In this document: positions 45,374 through 53,848 of the stretch, one piece after another
Position numbering within the stretch: the first letter of the stretch is position 1
Layout of the letters: each line of letters starts with the position of its first letter
Source of the DNA: CAVVZJ01 sp963752755
GTDB lineage: Bacteria; Planctomycetota; Planctomycetia; Isosphaerales; Isosphaeraceae
Direction of reading: 5' to 3'
Length of the DNA stretch: 64,000 nucleotides
Assembly (NCBI GenBank): GCA_963752755.1
Contig: CAVVZJ010000003.1
Coordinates: 310,001-374,000, forward strand
The notes under the pieces: model-generated
What the model saw: only the letters and a program-made list of their open reading frames with translations
What the model was told of the DNA's origin: nothing
Database searches by the model: none
Translations under genes and position numbers: made by a program

Positions 45374-46107
45374 ATGAACGCCTGGAATTCCTACGAATCG
45401 CCCCAGACCCGCCGGCTCCGCTCCGACGCAGCCGCGATGGAACAGCTCGCCGCCGAAAGCTCCATCCTCCGCTACCGCAGCACTGGCAAGCCCGCCCAGC
45501 GCTACCTGATCGAGTTCCTGGGACGGAGCCTCTCGCGCGAAAGCGGCAAGGTGAAGGTCCGCGAGCGTCACGAGGTCGAGATCAAGCTCGGCTCATCGTA
45601 CCCCCGGACGATGCCCGAGCTCCGCTGGCTCTCGCCGATCTACCACCCGAACATCTCCGAGATCGGCCTGGTCTGCCTCGGCGGCTACGGCACGCACTGG
45701 GTTCCCAGCCTGCACCTGGACGCCCTCTGCGTCATGCTCTGGGACATGGCTCGCTACCACAACTACGACATCCGCAGCCCCTACAACCGCGACGCCGCCC
45801 TCTGGGCCGCCAACCAGACCACTTTCACCTTCCCGATCGACGCCCGTCCCCTCCGCGACAAGCGCGTGGCCCTCGGCCGGGTCAATTCCGAACCGAAGCC
45901 CACCGCCAGGACCGAGTCGACGACGCGGGCGAGCCCGCCTCAAAGCTGGCCGACGACGACCCCGGCTTCGAGATTATCGAGGCCGAGCCCGGCCGTCGGG
46001 TCGAGCCCGAGGGGATCTGCATCCTCGACATGGAGATTGATCTCCGCCCCCGCCCCGAGGCCCCACGACGCCCCGAGCCGCGGGAGGATATTCTGTTCAT
46101 CGACTAA
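45374..46107 (+). CDS. E2-like ubiquitin-conjugating (UBC-fold) protein, one frame change in the tail
   Basis: E2 proteins accept the activated modifier on a Cys and pass it to a target. Residues 88-93 (SPIYHPN) contain the HPN motif (91-93), and the catalytic Cys is residue 101 in IGLVCLGGYGTHWVPSLHLD, followed by the W and helix of a UBC fold (LDALCVMLWDMARYHNYDIR, YNRDAALWAANQ). Homology-like sequence ends near residue 170. At about 45890-45920 the frame changes by -1, and an acidic tail follows (DDAGEPASKLADDDPGFEII, ILDMEIDLRPRPEAP, EPREDILFID) to 46107. Without the shift the frame runs to 46252 as Arg/Pro/Ser-rich sequence. I take the acidic tail as the real C-terminus. No clear slippery site is seen, so an assembly indel is the likelier cause. 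Confidence 0.85.
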
Positions 46108-46218
46108 CCCGTGCCCGGCGACGGCCCGCCCCCTTCCGTCGCAGGACGTGGAGCGTCGCGCGATCCGGTCCCGGCCGTCCCGCCGCGCACGACCCGATCG
46201 TCCCCGCAGGAAACGCCG

Positions 46219-47400
46219 ATGTCCGAACCCCGCGACGATGCGCCCGACCTGATCATCGATGAGTCCGACCGCTACGGCCGCCTGCGCCTGATCCCCTGGT
46301 GGCGGCAGGAAAAGCTCGCCGCGGCGCGGGTCCTGGTCGTCGGCGCGGGGGCGCTGGGCAACGAGGTCTTGAAAAATCTGGCCCTGCTGGGCGTCGGCAC
46401 GACTTACGTGATCGACCTCGATCAGGTCGAGCCGTCGAACCTTTCGCGATCGGTCCTGTTCCGGGCCGAGGACGCCGGCCAGCCGAAGGCCGAGGTCGCG
46501 GCGCGTCGTGCCCGCGAGATCAACCCGGAAATCGCCGTCATCCCGATGTGGGGCGACGTGATCACCGACGTCGGCCTCGGACTCTTCCGCGAGGTTGATG
46601 TCGTCATCGGCTGCCTCGACAACCGCGAGGCCCGGCTCTGGGTCAACCGCCAGTGCTGGAAGGCTGGCACACCCTGGGTCGATGCCGGGATTCAGGAGAT
46701 CCAGGGAGTCGTCAAGGTTTTCGTGCCGCCCGACTCGGCCTGTTATGAATGTGCGATGACCCGTCGCGACTACGAGTTGCTCAACCGGCGCTACAGTTGC
46801 CCGCTACTGCGCCGCGAGGACATCCTCGAAGGCAAGGTGCCCACCGCGCCGACGATCGCCTCGATGATGGCGGCCCTGGAAGTCCAGGAGGCGATGAAGT
46901 TGATCCACGGCCTGCCCGTCCAGGCCGGCTCGGCGTTCGTCTTCAATGGCGTCGGCAACCAGTTCTACACCACGCAGCTCCCCCGCCGCGACGACTGCCT
47001 CAGTCACGAGCACTACCCCGAGCCTCAGCCGCTTCCCCTCGGTCACGGCGACCCGCTCTCCGCCCTGTTGGACGCCGCTCGGGCCTCCTTGCCCGGCCCG
47101 TTGAGCCTGGCCCTCGACCGCGACCTGGTGACGGCCCTGCGCTGTCCCCGTTGCGGCTGGCACAGCGAGGTCTTCCGCCCGCGGACGAAGGTCGCCCAGG
47201 GCGAGGCCGTCTGCCCGACTTGTCAGGAATCCGCGCAGCCCGAGATCGTCCATTCGGTCCCGGAAGGGACGGCCCTGGCCGACCGTCCGCTGGCGGCCCT
47301 GGGCATCCCGCCTTACGATATAGTGCGGATCGACGGCGCCGAGGGCACCGGCTTCTTCCTGCTGGCCAACGACCGCAACGCCGTCCGTCGGGTCGATTGA
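46219..47400 (+). CDS. E1-like ThiF/MoeB-type adenylating enzyme with C-terminal zinc ribbon
   Basis: It is expected to adenylate the C-terminal glycine of the Ubl protein with ATP and pass it to the E2. The start is ATG 46219; an earlier in-frame ATG at 46111 would add 36 low-complexity residues. Residues 37-48 carry the nucleotide loop VLVVGAGALGNE. D66/D68, N74 and R77 lie in VIDLDQVEPSNLSRSVLF, and D134 in IGCLDNREARLWVN. Cys175 and Cys178 (ACYECAMTRRDYELLNRRYS) may bind zinc; Cys194 (RYSCPLL) is a candidate thioester Cys. After about residue 300 a zinc ribbon (CPRCGWHSEVF with CPTCQ, C309/C312/C332/C335) is added, not usual for MoeB. It lies between the E2 and the Uma2 genes. Confidence 0.88.
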   Translation: MSEPRDDAPDLIIDESDRYGRLRLIPWWRQEKLAAARVLVVGAGALGNEVLKNLALLGVGTTYVIDLDQVEPSNLSRSVLFRAEDAGQPKAEVAARRAREINPEIAVIPMWGDVITDVGLGLFREVDVVIGCLDNREARLWVNRQCWKAGTPWVDAGIQEIQGVVKVFVPPDSACYECAMTRRDYELLNRRYSCPLLRREDILEGKVPTAPTIASMMAALEVQEAMKLIHGLPVQAGSAFVFNGVGNQFYTTQLPRRDDCLSHEHYPEPQPLPLGHGDPLSALLDAARASLPGPLSLALDRDLVTALRCPRCGWHSEVFRPRTKVAQGEAVCPTCQESAQPEIVHSVPEGTALADRPLAALGIPPYDIVRIDGAEGTGFFLLANDRNAVRRVD

Positions 47401-47434
47401 AGTCGAGGCGAGGCGAAGCGAAGGAGGTTCCCCC

Positions 47435-48190
47435 ATGGCGACCGGCACCCGACGAGCCAGCCAGGCACGACCCAGCTCACCTCCGACCCCCGACGTCCCG
47501 CCCCTGGAGAACGGCGACCGATTGACGCGCCCCGAGTTCGAACGCCGCTACGTTGCGATGCCGCACGTCAAGAAGGCCGAACTGATCGAGGGAGTCGTTT
47601 ACATGCCTTCGCCCGTTTCCCACAGGCACCACGGACAGCCCCATTTCTCCGCCATCACCTGGCTGGGGACCTACAGTGCGGCGACCCCGGGAACCGAGGG
47701 CGGTGACAACGGCTCGATCCGCCTCGACCTGGACAACATGCCGCAGCCCGACGCCTTCCTCATCGTTAGCCCCGATCACGGTGGCCAGGCCCGGATCAGT
47801 AACGATGATTACATTGAGGGAGCGCCGGAACTGGTCGTCGAGGTGGCGTCCAGCAGCGTTAGCTATGATCTCCACCAGAAGCTGAACGTCTACCGCCGCA
47901 GTGGAGTCCGCGAATATGTCATCTGGCGGACCCGCGATGGCGTGGTTGACTGGTTCGTCCTCCGCGAAGGCCGCTACGATCCGCTCACCGTCACGCCGGA
48001 GGGCCATTACCGGAGCGAGGTCTTCCCCGGCCTCTGGCTCGACCCGGAAGCCTTGATCCAAGGCGACATGGCCCGTGTGATCGCGGTCGTCCAGCAAGGC
48101 CTGGCCGCGCCGGAGCATGCGGCGTTCGTCGAACGATTACGGGAGGAGTCGGCCCGGCTCGCCCGGCCAATGGGAGGCGAGCGGCCTTGA
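47435..48190 (+). CDS. Uma2-family (DUF820) putative endonuclease-fold protein
   Basis: AAGGAGG precedes ATG 47435. The 251-residue protein matches Uma2: RLTRPEFERRYVAMPHVKKA, ELIEGVVYMPSPVSHRHHGQ, MPQPDAFLIVSPDHGG (Asp), APELVVEVASSSVSYDLHQK (Glu and Lys of a PD-(D/E)XK-like core) and VYRRSGVREYVIWRTRDG. The family is hugely expanded in Planctomycetota and cyanobacteria, and no reaction is firmly established. It sits within the Ubl operon, and its stop overlaps the TTG start of the JAMM gene, so it is translated with it. Whether it serves the conjugation system is not known. Confidence 0.88.
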   Translation: MATGTRRASQARPSSPPTPDVPPLENGDRLTRPEFERRYVAMPHVKKAELIEGVVYMPSPVSHRHHGQPHFSAITWLGTYSAATPGTEGGDNGSIRLDLDNMPQPDAFLIVSPDHGGQARISNDDYIEGAPELVVEVASSSVSYDLHQKLNVYRRSGVREYVIWRTRDGVVDWFVLREGRYDPLTVTPEGHYRSEVFPGLWLDPEALIQGDMARVIAVVQQGLAAPEHAAFVERLREESARLARPMGGERP

Positions 48191-49656
48191 GCACCGGCGA
48201 CGACATCGTCTTCGGCGAGATGACCTTTCGCGAGCCGGTCCGATTGCGTCGGCCCGATCGCGACCGTCGCAAGACGTGCATTGCGTACGAGACGCCCGGC
48301 CCGGACGACCTGCCCATCTTTCTCGAACGCAAACCGGCCGACGCCATCGAGCGCCACGCCCTGGAGGATACGTCCGTTGAGCTGGGCGGCATCCTGCTCG
48401 GCAAGGAATGCACCGACGAGGAGACCGGCGAGCCGTTCGTCCTGATCACCGAGGCGCTCGCCGCCAAGCACTACGAGAACACCGAGGCCAGCTTCACCTA
48501 CACCCACGAATCCTGGGAAGAGATCAGCCGCGAGCGGGATCAGAAGTTCCCCGACCTGGATATCGTCGGCTGGTATCACACTCACCCCGATTTCGGCGTC
48601 TTCCTGTCGAGCCACGACCTGTTCATCCATCATCACTTCTTCGCCCAGCTCCTCCAGGTGGCCTACGTCGTCGATCCGATCCGGCAGACCCGCGGCTTCT
48701 TCCAGTGGAAGAACGGCCAGATGCAGCAGGTTCGCGGGTTCTTCGTGACCGCCGATCGGAACGAGCGACAGGCCCTGGCCCGGCTGGTCAACGACCTGGA
48801 AGGCTTGCCCAACGCCGATGGCGGCGGGAGCGGCCTTTCCCCCCGACTGGAGGCCGAGTTGATCGCCATGCTCAGCCGACCCCACCACGCACCCGCCGCC
48901 GCCGTCGATCGGTCCCAGACGGCTGCCGTTTTCAGCCTGCTCGGCGTTCTCGTCGGCGCCCTGGGTGTCTCGCTCTTGCTCTGGGTCTATACCCTGGGCA
49001 ACAGCCTCCGCCAGCAGCAGGACGACCTCCATTCCCTCGCCCACGCCCAGCAGGAAGCCGCCACCAAGCTCGACGAGGCTGTCCGCGGGGTCAGCGTCTC
49101 GGCCAAGGAGCGGGCGCTCGATGCCATCCTCCAGCAGGTCAAGCTCGACGCCACGCCCGAGTCGTTCCGCGAAGACTACACCGACGCCATGCAGCAGGTC
49201 ATCGGCCTGCAAGACAAGATCGCCCAGCTCGAAACCGAGAAGCTGGCGCTCCACGACCACACCAGCGCTCTGCGTTCCAAGCTCGACAGTTCCACCAAGG
49301 AACTCGTGGCGCTCCGGGAGAAGTCGAGCAAGGCCGAGGAAACGCTCCGCGAGGACGAGCACACCATCGACCGCCTCAACGCCGAGATGGGCCGCCAGGA
49401 AAGTCTCCTGAAGGAAGGCGACACGGGCTCCCTCGCCAGCCGCTACAACCTGGTCTTCTGGGCGGCCGTCGGCGGCTGGATGGCCTTCTTCCTCGCGCTC
49501 TTCGGCATCGTGGCCCTCTGGCAACGGCTCCCTCCCGAAGAGGATTCGATGACCGGCTACGCCTTCCAGCCGCCTCAGCCGCCAACCTCCCCGCAGCCGC
49601 CTTCCTCCACGCCCCCTCCCGCCGCGGGGGACTCGTCGACACACGTCATCGAATGA
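48187..49656 (+). CDS. Membrane-anchored JAMM/MPN metalloprotease with coiled coil (DUB-like)
   Basis: The TTG start overlaps the preceding stop (TTGA). The JAMM zinc-protease site is complete: Glu65 in VELGGILLG, His131 and His133 in WYHTHPDFG, Ser141 and Asp144 in FLSSHDLFIHHHFF, the H-x-H-P-x6-S-x2-D pattern of isopeptidases that cleave ubiquitin-like modifiers. A membrane helix follows at about 246-270 (TAAVFSLLGVLVGALGVSLL), then a long coiled coil to about 415 (MQQVIGLQDKIAQLETEKLA, AEETLREDEHTIDRLNAEMG), a second helix at about 420-446 (FWAAVGGWMAFFLALFGIVA) and a Pro-rich tail. With two helices, the N-terminal protease and the tail face the cytoplasm only if the coiled coil is outside. 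It probably removes the Ubl from targets; this is inferred. Confidence 0.88.
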   Translation: MSTGDDIVFGEMTFREPVRLRRPDRDRRKTCIAYETPGPDDLPIFLERKPADAIERHALEDTSVELGGILLGKECTDEETGEPFVLITEALAAKHYENTEASFTYTHESWEEISRERDQKFPDLDIVGWYHTHPDFGVFLSSHDLFIHHHFFAQLLQVAYVVDPIRQTRGFFQWKNGQMQQVRGFFVTADRNERQALARLVNDLEGLPNADGGGSGLSPRLEAELIAMLSRPHHAPAAAVDRSQTAAVFSLLGVLVGALGVSLLLWVYTLGNSLRQQQDDLHSLAHAQQEAATKLDEAVRGVSVSAKERALDAILQQVKLDATPESFREDYTDAMQQVIGLQDKIAQLETEKLALHDHTSALRSKLDSSTKELVALREKSSKAEETLREDEHTIDRLNAEMGRQESLLKEGDTGSLASRYNLVFWAAVGGWMAFFLALFGIVALWQRLPPEEDSMTGYAFQPPQPPTSPQPPSSTPPPAAGDSSTHVIE

Positions 49657-49663
49657 GCCCGCG

Positions 49664-51016
49664 ATGAAGCGTTCCGCCTCGATCGTCCGTCATGCCTTGC
49701 TTCTCGCAATTCTGCTCATCCCGGTCCCGTCGCCTGCGGCCGAGCCGACGACGATGGCGGACGTGGTGGAGTCGTCGGCCGACGACCGCCTCGTCCCCGT
49801 CCCCGACCCGACGCCCGAGGCGATCACCTTCCACGAGAGCGGCCACCTCGTCTGGGCCTTCGGACAGGCCTGGGCCCTGTTCGTGCCGGCGGCCTGGTTG
49901 CTCTCGGGATTCTCGGCCCGCCTGCGCACGCGGACCCGCCGGTTCGCCCGGCGCTGGATTCTGGCGGTGCCCCTGTTCGTCACGCTCTACTTCGTGGTGA
50001 GCGATCTGATCGGCCTGCCCTGGGCATTCTACCGGAGTTATGTCCGCCCCCACGCTTACGGTCTCTCACACGAGTCGCTCGGCTTGTGGGCGAGCGAGGA
50101 GCTGAAGGCCACCGCGGTCCTGCTCCTGCTGGCCGTGCCGGTGCTCACCCTCGTTTATGGCCTGATGAACCGCTTCCCCCGGCGCTGGTGGGTTCTGACG
50201 GGAATCGGCGTGCTTCCCTTCCTTCTCTTCCTAGCAACCATCAAGCCGATCTGGATCGACCCCCTCTTCAACGACTTCGGCCGGATGCGCGACCGCGACC
50301 TCGAAGCCAGGATTCTCGACCTCGCCCACCGCGCCGGGATCGACGGCGCCCGGGTCTTCGAGGTGGACAAGAGCCGCCAGACGAACACCGTCAACGCCTA
50401 CGTCACCGGCTTCCTCAACACCAAACGGATCGTCCTCTGGGACACAATCGTCGATCGGCTCGACGACAACGAGCTGCTTGCCGTGATGGGTCACGAGATG
50501 GGCCATTACGTGCTCCATCACGTCGTCCTGGGCCTGACCTTGACGACCCTCCTCGTCTTCGTGGGTCTGGGATTTGTCCACGTCGCCGGACCCAGGATTC
50601 TCCAACGCTGGTCGAGCCGCTTCGGCTTCGACCGTCTCTCCGACGTGGCCTCCTTGCCGTTAATTCTGCTCCTCGCCCACGTCGCCAACCTGGCGTTGAC
50701 GCCCCTCGGCTTCGCCTTCAGCCGCCACCTCGAACACGAGGCCGATCGCTTCGCCCTGGAGATCACCCGCGACAACCGCGCCGCCGCGACTGCCTTCGTG
50801 GAACTCCAGCGCCAGAACCTCGGCTACCCCCGCCCCGGCCTCTTCTATCAGCTCTGGCGCTCGACCCACCCCAGCCTCGGCGACCGGATCGACTTCGCCA
50901 ACGCCTATCGCCCGTGGGCACAGGGCGGGGCGTTGCGATATGAGGCTTTGTTCCACGGGGTCAGTCCGACTCCGACTCGTCCGCAACCCCGTTCAACCCC
51001 TCAGGCGCCCCCTTGA
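49664..51016 (+). CDS. M48 metalloprotease, Ste24/CAAX-protease-like
   Basis: It starts 7 bases after the JAMM gene stop. A signal segment (ALLLAILLIPVPSPAAEPTT) comes first, then several membrane helices (WILAVPLFVTLYFVVSDLIG, TAVLLLLAVPVLTLVYGLMN, VLTGIGVLPFLLFLATIKPI). The zinc site is HEMGH in LLAVMGHEMGHYVLHHVVLG, with the third ligand Glu in HLEHEADRFALE. VFEVDKSRQTNTVNAYVTGF is typical of M48A proteases of the Ste24 type. At 450 residues it is of normal length. It is the last gene of the Ubl cluster, and its 3' end overlaps the convergent HD-domain gene by 56 bases. Confidence 0.9.
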   Translation: MKRSASIVRHALLLAILLIPVPSPAAEPTTMADVVESSADDRLVPVPDPTPEAITFHESGHLVWAFGQAWALFVPAAWLLSGFSARLRTRTRRFARRWILAVPLFVTLYFVVSDLIGLPWAFYRSYVRPHAYGLSHESLGLWASEELKATAVLLLLAVPVLTLVYGLMNRFPRRWWVLTGIGVLPFLLFLATIKPIWIDPLFNDFGRMRDRDLEARILDLAHRAGIDGARVFEVDKSRQTNTVNAYVTGFLNTKRIVLWDTIVDRLDDNELLAVMGHEMGHYVLHHVVLGLTLTTLLVFVGLGFVHVAGPRILQRWSSRFGFDRLSDVASLPLILLLAHVANLALTPLGFAFSRHLEHEADRFALEITRDNRAAATAFVELQRQNLGYPRPGLFYQLWRSTHPSLGDRIDFANAYRPWAQGGALRYEALFHGVSPTPTRPQPRSTPQAPP

Positions 51017-51964
51017 ACAGGCGACGGCCAAGGTTCGGGTTGAAGGGAGTCCAGTGGGAATCGCGGGCCGGATCGTCGCGGATCTCGCGGGTGAAGGTGT
51101 GGATCTTGGCGTCGAGGTTATCGAGGTAGTGGAGCGCGATGGCCTCGGGGGTCATCGGCAGCTTGGGGCTGCCAAACTCGTGAGAGCCATGGTGGCTGAC
51201 GATCATGTGCTCGACGCGCAGTCGCAGCTCGTCGGGGAAGGGCTCGCCGGTCAGGTCGGCGGTCAGGCGGGCTTTGTCGCGGACGAGGCAGACGCCCATG
51301 ACGAGGTGGCCGAGGAGCTGCCCCTCGTCGGTGTAGCCGAAGGCGCGGTCATAGCTCAGTTCCTCGATCTTGCCGACGTCGTGGAGGAAGATCCCGGTCA
51401 GCAGCAGGTCGCGATCGATCTCGCCGTAGAGGTCGGCGATCCGGACGGCGACCTCCAGCATCGTGACGACGTGCTCCAGCAAGCCGGCCTGGTAGGCGTG
51501 GTGATTCTTGATCCCGGCCGGGCGCGGGTGAACCTCGAGACGAAGGTGTCGTCGATCAGGAAGCACTCGGCGAGAGCACGGAGGTGGGGGTTGCCCATCC
51601 CCATCAGGATCTCGCGGAGTCGGGCCAGGAGCTTGCTGGCGTCGCGGGCGCTTCGGGGGAGGAACTCGACGGGGTCGATCCGGGAGGGATCGGCAACCTC
51701 GATGTTCGAAAGGATGATCTGCAAGGCGCCCTGGAAGACCTGGACCTTGCCGCGGGCGTGCAGGTAATCGCCCGGCTCGAAGCGGTTGGCGAGGGCCTCG
51801 CTGGCGTTCCAGAGCCGGGCGCCGACGCTGCCGGTCTTGTCGCGCAATTCCAGGTGCAGGTAGAGGTTGCCCTGGCGGTTGGCGCGGAGCTGTTTATCGG
51901 CGACGAGGAAGACCTCGTCGATGGATTCGCTGTTGGCGAGCTGGTTCACATAGCGGCGAGTCAT
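50961..51964 (-). CDS. yhaM: YhaM-like 3'-5' exoribonuclease (OB-fold plus HD domain), one frame change
   Basis: From ATG 51964 the OB-fold part reads SIDEVFLVADKQLRANRQGN, LHLELRDKTGSVGARLWNAS and DYLHARGKVQVFQGALQIIL. The frame then changes at about 51540, between FLIDDTFVSRFTRA and PAGIKNHHAYQAGLLEHVVT. The HD part continues with LLLTGIFLHDVGKIEELSYD (HD pair), LLGHLVMGVCLVRDKA, LRVEHMIVSHHGSHEFGSPK and PEAIALHYLDNLDAKIHTFT, the exact order of YhaM/CBF1 nucleases, which degrade RNA or single-stranded DNA from the 3' end. The break is one base within CCCGGCCGGG-type sequence and is probably a sequence error. It converges on the M48 gene. Confidence 0.85.
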
Positions 51965-52145
51965 GGTCGGAGATTGTAGGGACGGCCCGCCGCCGGGGTC
52001 AAGGGAGCGCGGCGCATCGACCGACCATTCAAGCTCCGTGATGAGCAATCCCCACGCAGAATGCGCCGGAAGGGCAGAGGACAGGAACGCTCCTGCAACC
52101 GACCGTTGGCCCTCGGTCCTCTGCCCTCGCGGCGACTCGACAGTC

Positions 52146-53420
52146 TCAGCCGAACGTCGGCGGTAATCCCGGGAACCGGGAGCTGCCGGACGTGAGGCTC
52201 GCGATCGCCGACGTGGAACGATTGGCTCGGATCTGGGCGAGCATCGCGGCGCGACTGGCGCGGAGGGATGTCAGGTCCTGGGTCGTGACGGTGGTGGTCG
52301 TCGAAGGGTTGAGCAAGGCGAGCGTGTCGGCAGGCTGATAGACCGAATTGATCAGGCCGAACGCTGGCGTGGGGAACGAGTTCAGCGCCGGGGCGGCGCT
52401 GCCGGTCTGGGTGGCAGGGGGCAGGTTCGGGATCGGCGGACCGACGCGCTGGACCAGTTGCAACGACGTGCTGGGCGCGGCCGCAATCTCGCTGATCTCG
52501 TGGATCTGGTTCAGAGGATCGACCACCAGGCCGAGGTTGTACACCGCCGGGCCGGTCGGGAGCTGCACCGGGTCGCCGACGACCGTGACCACGTTCGGGG
52601 GGGTGTCCAGGTTCACATCGCCCAGCACGGTCGGGCCGTTCGTGGGCACGGTCGAGAGGGGCAGGATATCCGGGATTGTGTAGGTCGCCAGGATGACGTC
52701 GGTCGGGCCGTACTGCGTATCGGTCGAGGCAACGAGCTGGACGACCACCGGCCCTTGCGGGCTCACCACCGTCGTGCCGTAGTTGGCGATCTTGAACGAG
52801 GGCTGGATGATATCGCCCGGCTGCATCACCGGAGGCACCTGAATGGCGATGGCCTCAAGCTGGGGCAGGGGAGCGGCGAGCTGGACCGGCTCGGGAGCAC
52901 GCGAGATGTTGTTGGTCCGGTTGAAGTCGATCGTCTGCTTCCGGTCGTCGGCACGGAAGTAAACGTAGAGATTCCGGCCGTTGGGCGGGAAGCCCCGGGG
53001 AGGAGTGGCGGGCAGGGCGAACGTCCCCGACAGCTCCACGACGCTGTTTTGCGCGACCGACGGCACGCTGATCTCGCCAATCCGGATCGCCGAGGCGGTC
53101 AGATGACGAGGATTCGGCGAGACGTACACCCCGACGACCGAGGGCGCGGCATCGGCCTCGCTGGTCGCGCCCGGTTCGAGGGCCAGGGGTTCGGTCAACG
53201 AGCTGTGGCCGAGGTTGGCGACATCCACGCTGACCGTGATCGGACCGCCGTAGGCCGCTACCGGCGGGGCCTCGCCGACCACGGTCAGGTCCGGGGGCGA
53301 GTAGCCCAGCGAACTGTAACTCAGAACTCTCCGCGCCTCGAGCGATTCGAGGGCGGGGAGGGCCGACCGGCGACGTGGCCGACGATCCCCGCGCGGGCGA
53401 TGAGCTTCAAAAGGCAACAC
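52146..53420 (-). CDS. Secreted protein with planctomycete LESLEARRVLS N-terminal motif and CARDB-like repeats
   Basis: The likely start is a GTG at 53420, with GGGAGG upstream. Near the N-terminus is LPALESLEARRVLSYSSLGY, the Leu-Glu-x-Leu-Glu-x-Arg-x-Leu-Leu/Val type motif that begins many planctomycete surface proteins. The body looks like beta-sandwich units related to CARDB (PPDLTVVGEAPPVAAYGGPI, ITVSVDVANLGHSSLTEPLA; IIQPSFKIANYGTTVVSPQG; VYNLGLVVDPLNQIHEISE). About 425 residues, no further helix. It is probably an extracellular structural protein. Confidence 0.75.
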   Translation of the reverse strand: MLPFEAHRPRGDRRPRRRSALPALESLEARRVLSYSSLGYSPPDLTVVGEAPPVAAYGGPITVSVDVANLGHSSLTEPLALEPGATSEADAAPSVVGVYVSPNPRHLTASAIRIGEISVPSVAQNSVVELSGTFALPATPPRGFPPNGRNLYVYFRADDRKQTIDFNRTNNISRAPEPVQLAAPLPQLEAIAIQVPPVMQPGDIIQPSFKIANYGTTVVSPQGPVVVQLVASTDTQYGPTDVILATYTIPDILPLSTVPTNGPTVLGDVNLDTPPNVVTVVGDPVQLPTGPAVYNLGLVVDPLNQIHEISEIAAAPSTSLQLVQRVGPPIPNLPPATQTGSAAPALNSFPTPAFGLINSVYQPADTLALLNPSTTTTVTTQDLTSLRASRAAMLAQIRANRSTSAIASLTSGSSRFPGLPPTFG

Positions 53421-53848
53421 CTCTGCACCTCCCTGCGGCCGGGGTCCCCGACCTTCGCTTCGCAGCATAACACGATCGCTCTCCTCCTCAGCGAACCGAA
53501 CTCCCACGGGCCGATTCCGCCCCACCCGAATCGGAGCGGAACCAGGCGCACGCCGGGCCATCCTGTTACCTGCAAAGTTCGTCAACACCGACGCCGTAAT
53601 TCGCGCCATTTCCCTCGAGCCTGCCCCCGCGGTTCCCGTCGCACCGAATGTCGCGGACGTGATGCCCCGCCGCCGGCCGGCGGTCGAGGTTCGTGTCGAA
53701 AGCAGCAGCCAGGGCGAACCTCGGAAGATCGGCGGGGGACTGAGTTCAGCGGGGCCGTGTCCCTGTGTTATGATGCTTCGCAACGACGGCCCGGCCTTCG
53801 GCCGACCGTCTCCTCCCTAATCTGCCTCCTGCTTCGAAGGAGTCCCCT
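53421..53848. promoter_or_regulatory. Divergent upstream region between the surface protein gene and proS
   Basis: No gene is supported. The region must hold both divergent promoters. Nothing resembling a T-box, as used for tRNA synthetases in Firmicutes, is seen ahead of proS. A purine-rich GAAGGAG at 53835-53841 serves as the proS ribosome binding site. Confidence 0.4.

Noticed and set aside
45254..45374. Programmed frameshift signal in the E2 or Ubl genes
   Set aside because: No slippery heptamer with a downstream structure could be identified near the E2 break, and similar breaks occur in unrelated genes.
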